This document shows, piece by piece, positions 60,993 to 64,000 of a DNA stretch of 64,000 nucleotides. How positions within the stretch are numbered: position 1 is the stretch's first letter; the number at the start of each line of letters is the position of its first letter. The notes beneath the pieces were generated by a model. That model worked only from the letters and a program-made list of their open reading frames with translations, was not told the origin of the DNA and did no database searches. The DNA is from an uncultured SAR86 cluster bacterium (GTDB taxonomy: Bacteria > Pseudomonadota > Gammaproteobacteria > Magnimaribacterales > AG-339-G14): NCBI GenBank assembly GCA_902635045.1, contig CACPMT010000001.1, forward strand, positions 156,993-220,992, in the 5' to 3' direction. The position numbers and the translations under genes were made by a program.

Positions 60993-61049
60993 AAAGCGAA
61001 TAAATTCAATTATTTTACACACGTAAAAACTTGACAAAGCGAAAAAATT
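60993..61049. promoter_or_regulatory. divergent regulatory region with direct and inverted repeats
   Basis: Two near-identical 14-bp elements, AAAGCGAATAAATT (60993-61006) and AAAGCGAAAAAATT (61036-61049), flank a perfect inverted repeat TTTTAC-ACAC-GTAAAA (61013-61028). The second direct repeat overlaps the -35/spacer of the rightward promoter. A repressor controlling both directions is a reasonable inference. Confidence 0.55.
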
Positions 61050-61058
61050 AATTATTAT
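61031..61058 (+). promoter_or_regulatory. strong promoter of the GHKL ATPase operon, possibly leaderless
   Basis: TTGACA (61031-61036, perfect) and TATTAT (61053-61058) are 16 bp apart. The expected start point, about 7 bases past the -10, falls on the ATG at 61065, and there is no Shine-Dalgarno sequence, so the first gene may be translated from a leaderless message. Confidence 0.65.
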
Positions 61059-61064
61059 TATCAC

Positions 61065-61406
61065 ATGAAAAAATTATTTTTTACAAAACATGCCTTATTT
61101 AGGTGCCAACAGAGAGGCGTAAATATAGAAATTGTTGAATTCATATATAACTACGGAATTAAATCTAATACTCATGGAGACAAAAGATTTCTCATTACAA
61201 AAAATTGCATAAACAAATATTTTCATAAAGACGAGTACTTTCGAAAATTTTTTACAAAATATGAAAAACAACTCAAAGGAACCGTAATCATAGCAAATCG
61301 CGATGTGCTAATAACAGTTATGAAATTATCCAAAAATTTAAAAACTAATGTTTCTTCATTGAGGTCACATCGAAAAACTAATTTTAAATATTTGAGGGCA
61401 AGTTAA
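61065..61406 (+). CDS. DUF4258-like small protein, possible toxin or nuclease
   Basis: The 113-residue basic protein has FTKHALFRCQQRGVNIEIVE near the N-terminus (the H-x3-R-x3-RG pattern) and a late GTVIIANRDVLITVMKL strand pair. This pattern resembles DUF4258/BECR-fold proteins, some of which act as RNase toxins. A toxin role is inference. It is the first gene of the operon, and its stop overlaps the start of the next gene by one base. Confidence 0.7.
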   Translation: MKKLFFTKHALFRCQQRGVNIEIVEFIYNYGIKSNTHGDKRFLITKNCINKYFHKDEYFRKFFTKYEKQLKGTVIIANRDVLITVMKLSKNLKTNVSSLRSHRKTNFKYLRAS

Positions 61407-61618
61407 TGATTAATTGTGATGATTTGAATAGTTGTAAAGAGTTGATAAGAAAATCAATAGAATGGCATGTGTCTATAATTCTTGATTTTGGACAATCTGT
61501 TGATAAAAAGATTTTAGAAGTTTACGGTTCAGAAACATTAGATCTGGTTGTCGCTATGAGATACGCAATATCAGATTCAGATAAAAACTCAGTTGTTAAA
61601 TTTGGGAGGAAAATATGA
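61406..61618 (+). CDS. small hypothetical protein of the operon
   Basis: The 70-residue product is unrecognised, with a helical, slightly acidic sequence (CKELIRKSIEWHVSIILDFG). It overlaps the previous gene by one base (TAATG) and the next by 4 (ATGA). The tight overlaps support a real coding gene cotranscribed with its neighbours. It could be an antitoxin to the preceding product, which is only inferred from position. Confidence 0.6.
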   Translation: MINCDDLNSCKELIRKSIEWHVSIILDFGQSVDKKILEVYGSETLDLVVAMRYAISDSDKNSVVKFGRKI

Positions 61619-61962
61619 ATTCAAAATCTGTAACTTGGAAAATGTGCGGAGCATTGGCTTTTCATTTTCACGCCACTGCAAAAGACGTTGATAATTGGAA
61701 TGACGATGAGTGGTCGGAGTTTAAAAAAATGCGTGCTTGTTTTTGGGGTCAGGTGAAAGAAGGACATCTTAATCATGACGATGCAGAAAAATTATTTGAT
61801 GAGCCGGAAGGCGAATTACCAAAGAAGTTTGAAGACCTAATAGAAAATTGGGAGCCAACAAATAAAAGAACATCACCTTCTAAAAAGAAAAAAAATTCCT
61901 ATGTTTCTTCAGCAAAAGATGCAGAGGGATTTAAAATTTTAAAAATTGTTAGAGATGAATAA
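61615..61962 (+). CDS. small hypothetical protein with lysine-rich linker
   Basis: The 115-residue product has a Trp-rich acidic first half (DVDNWNDDEWSEFKKM, FWGQVKEGHLNHDDAEKLF) and a Ser/Lys-rich linker (RTSPSKKKKNSY) before a short C-terminal tail. No family is recognised. It has a GGGAGGAAA-type ribosome site and precedes the ATPase by 15 bases. Confidence 0.65.
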   Translation: MNSKSVTWKMCGALAFHFHATAKDVDNWNDDEWSEFKKMRACFWGQVKEGHLNHDDAEKLFDEPEGELPKKFEDLIENWEPTNKRTSPSKKKKNSYVSSAKDAEGFKILKIVRDE

Positions 61963-61977
61963 CCTCGGGAGTAAATT

Positions 61978-63633
61978 ATGAAAAAAGAAAGAATATCAAT
62001 TCAGGCTAACGCAGAAAAAACCGCAATGAGTCTGCGAGATACAGGCTATACCTTAAATGCTTCAGTTTCAGATTTAGTAGATAATTCCATAGAAGCTGGA
62101 GCTAAAAATATTTCTGTATTTTTAGACTTAGATAATGAGGGAGAAGTTATTTTTTATTTAGCCGATGATGGTTGTGGCATGGATAGAGATGGCTTGATAA
62201 ATGCTATGACATATGGTGCAGCTGATAGAAAAAAAACCAGCAATCCTTCATTAGGAAAATTTGGTATGGGTTTGAAGACTGCGTCCACAGCTCATTGCAA
62301 AAAAGTAGCTGTTGTTAGTAGAAATAAAAAAGGCGCTGAACCCTTAAGAATTACGATGGATTTAGATAATTACGCTAACTGGGAATGTGAATTGGATACG
62401 CCAGAGCCTCATGAAATAGCATGGCTCGACCAGGTTGCAGAAAATAAATCGGGAACTATTGTAATTTGGAAGTCAGTAGATAGAGTACAAACAACTGGTA
62501 ATAATAAAGAGTATTCTGACAAAACCAGCAAGTATGCATTCAGAAATATTGAAAAGAAAAGAGCAGAATTATCTGAACACCTAAACCTAGTTTTTTATAG
62601 ATTTTTACAAGATTTCCGAGGTACTAAAAAGAGAGTCAATATTTCTTTGAATGGTGAAGATTTATTAGGGTGGGATCCATTTTGTGAAGACTTTGTTAAA
62701 GCCAATGAAAAAGCTACTTTAAAGATAGCCTTTCAAGATTTAAGTACGTCAAAAATTCTCAAAGAAAACATAGATATTAGAGGCTATATTTTACCTAGGG
62801 AGAAAGATACTAAAGACGATGAGAAACGAGCAAGACTTAAGATTGGAAATGAAAAACAGGGAATCTATGTTTTTAGAGAAGATCGCTTGCTTTCTTTACC
62901 CAATCTTTTAGGCCTTGTAATGGAGCCACATGGGAGTCTTTTTAGAGCAGAAGTAAATATTGTTCCAGCTTTGGATGGTTTTTTTGAGGTAGATATCAAA
63001 AAATCTAGAATCGTCACTCCACTTGAGATCAAAAACGATCTCTTGGGAGGCGGCGGTAGAGCTGGAGTACTAGCTGCAACAAGAAGGGCTGCAGATAAAG
63101 CTTACAGAGGGCCAAAACAAAAAAAAATTGCAGGGCAGGCAGTAGATATCCATACCTCATCAAATACTTCAATAAAGGACGTTGTTTCAACGTTGGACAC
63201 TTCCACAATTTTAGATACTTCTGGGAAAAATAAAGCCGATATTAAAAACAAAGAGGGCGAGCAATCGGGTATTAAATTGGTCAGTTCTGAGGTGGAAAAA
63301 TCTGGTGAAGTTTATGTGCAACCAAGTGAGCAAGTCTCCAATAACTGTCTTTATGAGCCCGCGGCTTTGTCGGAATCAGATGTTAATCACAATGGGGTTA
63401 TTATTAATACCAAACATCCTTTTTATGAAAAGATTTACGTCAAATATAAAAAAGAGAAATTAATTGTAGAAGGTCTGGATGTTCTTCTTTATGCCCTTGC
63501 TCAAGCAGAGTTGAGTTATACAACTCCAGATATTCAAAGAAAGCTTGAAGATTTTCGTCATCTTGCTTCTAGAAATTTAGAAAGCCTGATGGATACTTTT
63601 CCTGAGCTTACAGACTCGGAAATTGAAGCTTAA
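61978..63633 (+). CDS. GHKL ATPase (MutL/MORC/Hsp90-like)
   Basis: The 551-residue protein has the complete GHKL nucleotide site near its N-terminus: N-box SDLVDNSIEAGA at about 31-42, G1 ADDGCGMD at about 62-69, and G2 LGKFGMGLKTAS at about 92-103. The usual catalytic Glu of the N-box is Asp (position 32) here. A transducer-like region follows (IYVFREDRLLSLPNLLG), and the C-terminal third is acidic and Ser-rich. Such ATPases occur in anti-phage loci with Z1 helicases and AIPR proteins; role in defence is inferred from context. CGGGAG ribosome site. Confidence 0.88.
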   Translation: MKKERISIQANAEKTAMSLRDTGYTLNASVSDLVDNSIEAGAKNISVFLDLDNEGEVIFYLADDGCGMDRDGLINAMTYGAADRKKTSNPSLGKFGMGLKTASTAHCKKVAVVSRNKKGAEPLRITMDLDNYANWECELDTPEPHEIAWLDQVAENKSGTIVIWKSVDRVQTTGNNKEYSDKTSKYAFRNIEKKRAELSEHLNLVFYRFLQDFRGTKKRVNISLNGEDLLGWDPFCEDFVKANEKATLKIAFQDLSTSKILKENIDIRGYILPREKDTKDDEKRARLKIGNEKQGIYVFREDRLLSLPNLLGLVMEPHGSLFRAEVNIVPALDGFFEVDIKKSRIVTPLEIKNDLLGGGGRAGVLAATRRAADKAYRGPKQKKIAGQAVDIHTSSNTSIKDVVSTLDTSTILDTSGKNKADIKNKEGEQSGIKLVSSEVEKSGEVYVQPSEQVSNNCLYEPAALSESDVNHNGVIINTKHPFYEKIYVKYKKEKLIVEGLDVLLYALAQAELSYTTPDIQRKLEDFRHLASRNLESLMDTFPELTDSEIEA

Positions 63634-63638
63634 TTCTA

Positions 63639-64000
63639 ATGGAAATTGATCAATCAAAAATAAAACAAAGCCTTACTAGTTTTGGATTTAACCCTGCTAA
63701 TTTAAGCGTTATCAATAATCTTGAGGCTAAACCTAAATTGACTGCTCTCTTTGATTTTATTAGAAATAATCCTTTTAAAATTTCTTCTGAATTGGAACAC
63801 CTTAGGACAGTGACTACATTTTCTTTAGGAGATAAGTCAGTTCTGCTTTTAAGGCATCTTGAAACCTCTTCAAAAAATTGGAAAAAAAATTTTGAAGCCA
63901 TCGTAAAAGAGGTTTTCTCAGAGAGGGGTAAATTTGAGTTAATGATCAATGAAAAACAATCAATATATAAAAAAGAAGTTGTGTGGCCAAAAGAAAACTG
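63639..64000 (+). CDS. uncharacterised protein, 3' end outside window
   Basis: The ATG at 63639, 5 bases after the ATPase stop, opens a frame of 120 codons that reaches the window edge without a stop. The sequence starts MEIDQSKIKQSLTSFGFNPA and is helical. No motif is visible in this N-terminal part. From position it may be the Z1 helicase or another partner of the ATPase, which only the sequence beyond the window could show. Confidence 0.75.
   Translation, partial: MEIDQSKIKQSLTSFGFNPANLSVINNLEAKPKLTALFDFIRNNPFKISSELEHLRTVTTFSLGDKSVLLLRHLETSSKNWKKNFEAIVKEVFSERGKFELMINEKQSIYKKEVVWPKEN

Noticed and set aside
63650-63949. 99-codon frame on the minus strand
   Set aside because: It is antisense to the open frame that continues the ATPase operon from 63639 to the window edge.

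Overview
The window is AT-rich, gene-dense gammaproteobacterial chromosome spanning the probable replication origin. The order atp operon, parB-parA-rsmG-mnmG, mnmE-yidC-yidD-rnpA-rpmH, then dnaA-dnaN-recF-gyrB, followed by gmhB, a glycyl-tRNA synthetase, trkA, fmt, def, tsaC and aroE, is the layout known around oriC in Pseudomonas-like gammaproteobacteria. Low GC, very short intergenic spaces, a GMC oxidoreductase, a DUF3604/PPIase/HupE gene trio and many small lipoprotein or exported genes suggest a streamlined marine lineage, possibly SAR86-like. That placement is inference.

Region by region: 1-6.4 kb is the F-type ATP synthase operon (atpBEFHAGDC, leftward, atpC cut by the window edge) with a good sigma-70 promoter. 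6.4-14.6 kb carries chromosome partitioning, tRNA modification, membrane insertion, RNase P protein and L34 genes, all leftward. The 160 bp between rpmH and dnaA holds three DnaA boxes beside an AT-rich stretch and is the best oriC candidate; transcription diverges from it on both sides. A perfect 16-bp parS site lies inside recF, 2.9 kb from the boxes. 20.7-28.9 kb is housekeeping (gmhB, single-chain GlyRS, TrkH/TrkA, fmt, def, purE, tsaC, aroE). 28.9-37.1 kb is a complete aa3/caa3-type cytochrome c oxidase cluster with copper and haem A assembly factors. 37.2-38.6 kb is a tandem triplet of related small three-helix membrane proteins of unknown function, the last two each followed by a strong terminator.

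38.6-57.1 kb is a mixed metabolic and envelope region: quinone-reductase-like MDR protein, gshA, pckA, dienelactone-hydrolase-like and GST-like proteins, the HupE/PPIase/DUF3604 trio, GMC oxidoreductase plus MDR dehydrogenase, SelO, a DUF2237 protein, a secreted nuclease and two tandem exported paralogues. Two short genes, a 33-aa single-helix peptide followed by a UUCG-capped terminator and a 42-aa CxxC/CxxC protein, sit in the otherwise empty stretch at 52.6-53.3 kb.

From 57.1 kb to the end the window turns accessory: unrecognised small genes, an OGFr_N-like protein, and a divergent locus centred on 61.0 kb. To the left is a 540-aa protein I do not recognise. To the right is a tightly packed operon of a DUF4258-like protein, two small unknowns, a 551-aa GHKL (MutL/MORC-like) ATPase and a further gene running off the edge. 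The GHKL ATPase in a compact operon resembles the core of MutL/MORC-Z1 (Mza-type) anti-phage loci, but no Z1, AIPR or nuclease gene is visible before the window ends. This is the best candidate for an undescribed or variant system. I see no rRNA, tRNA, CRISPR array, transposase or integrase in the window.
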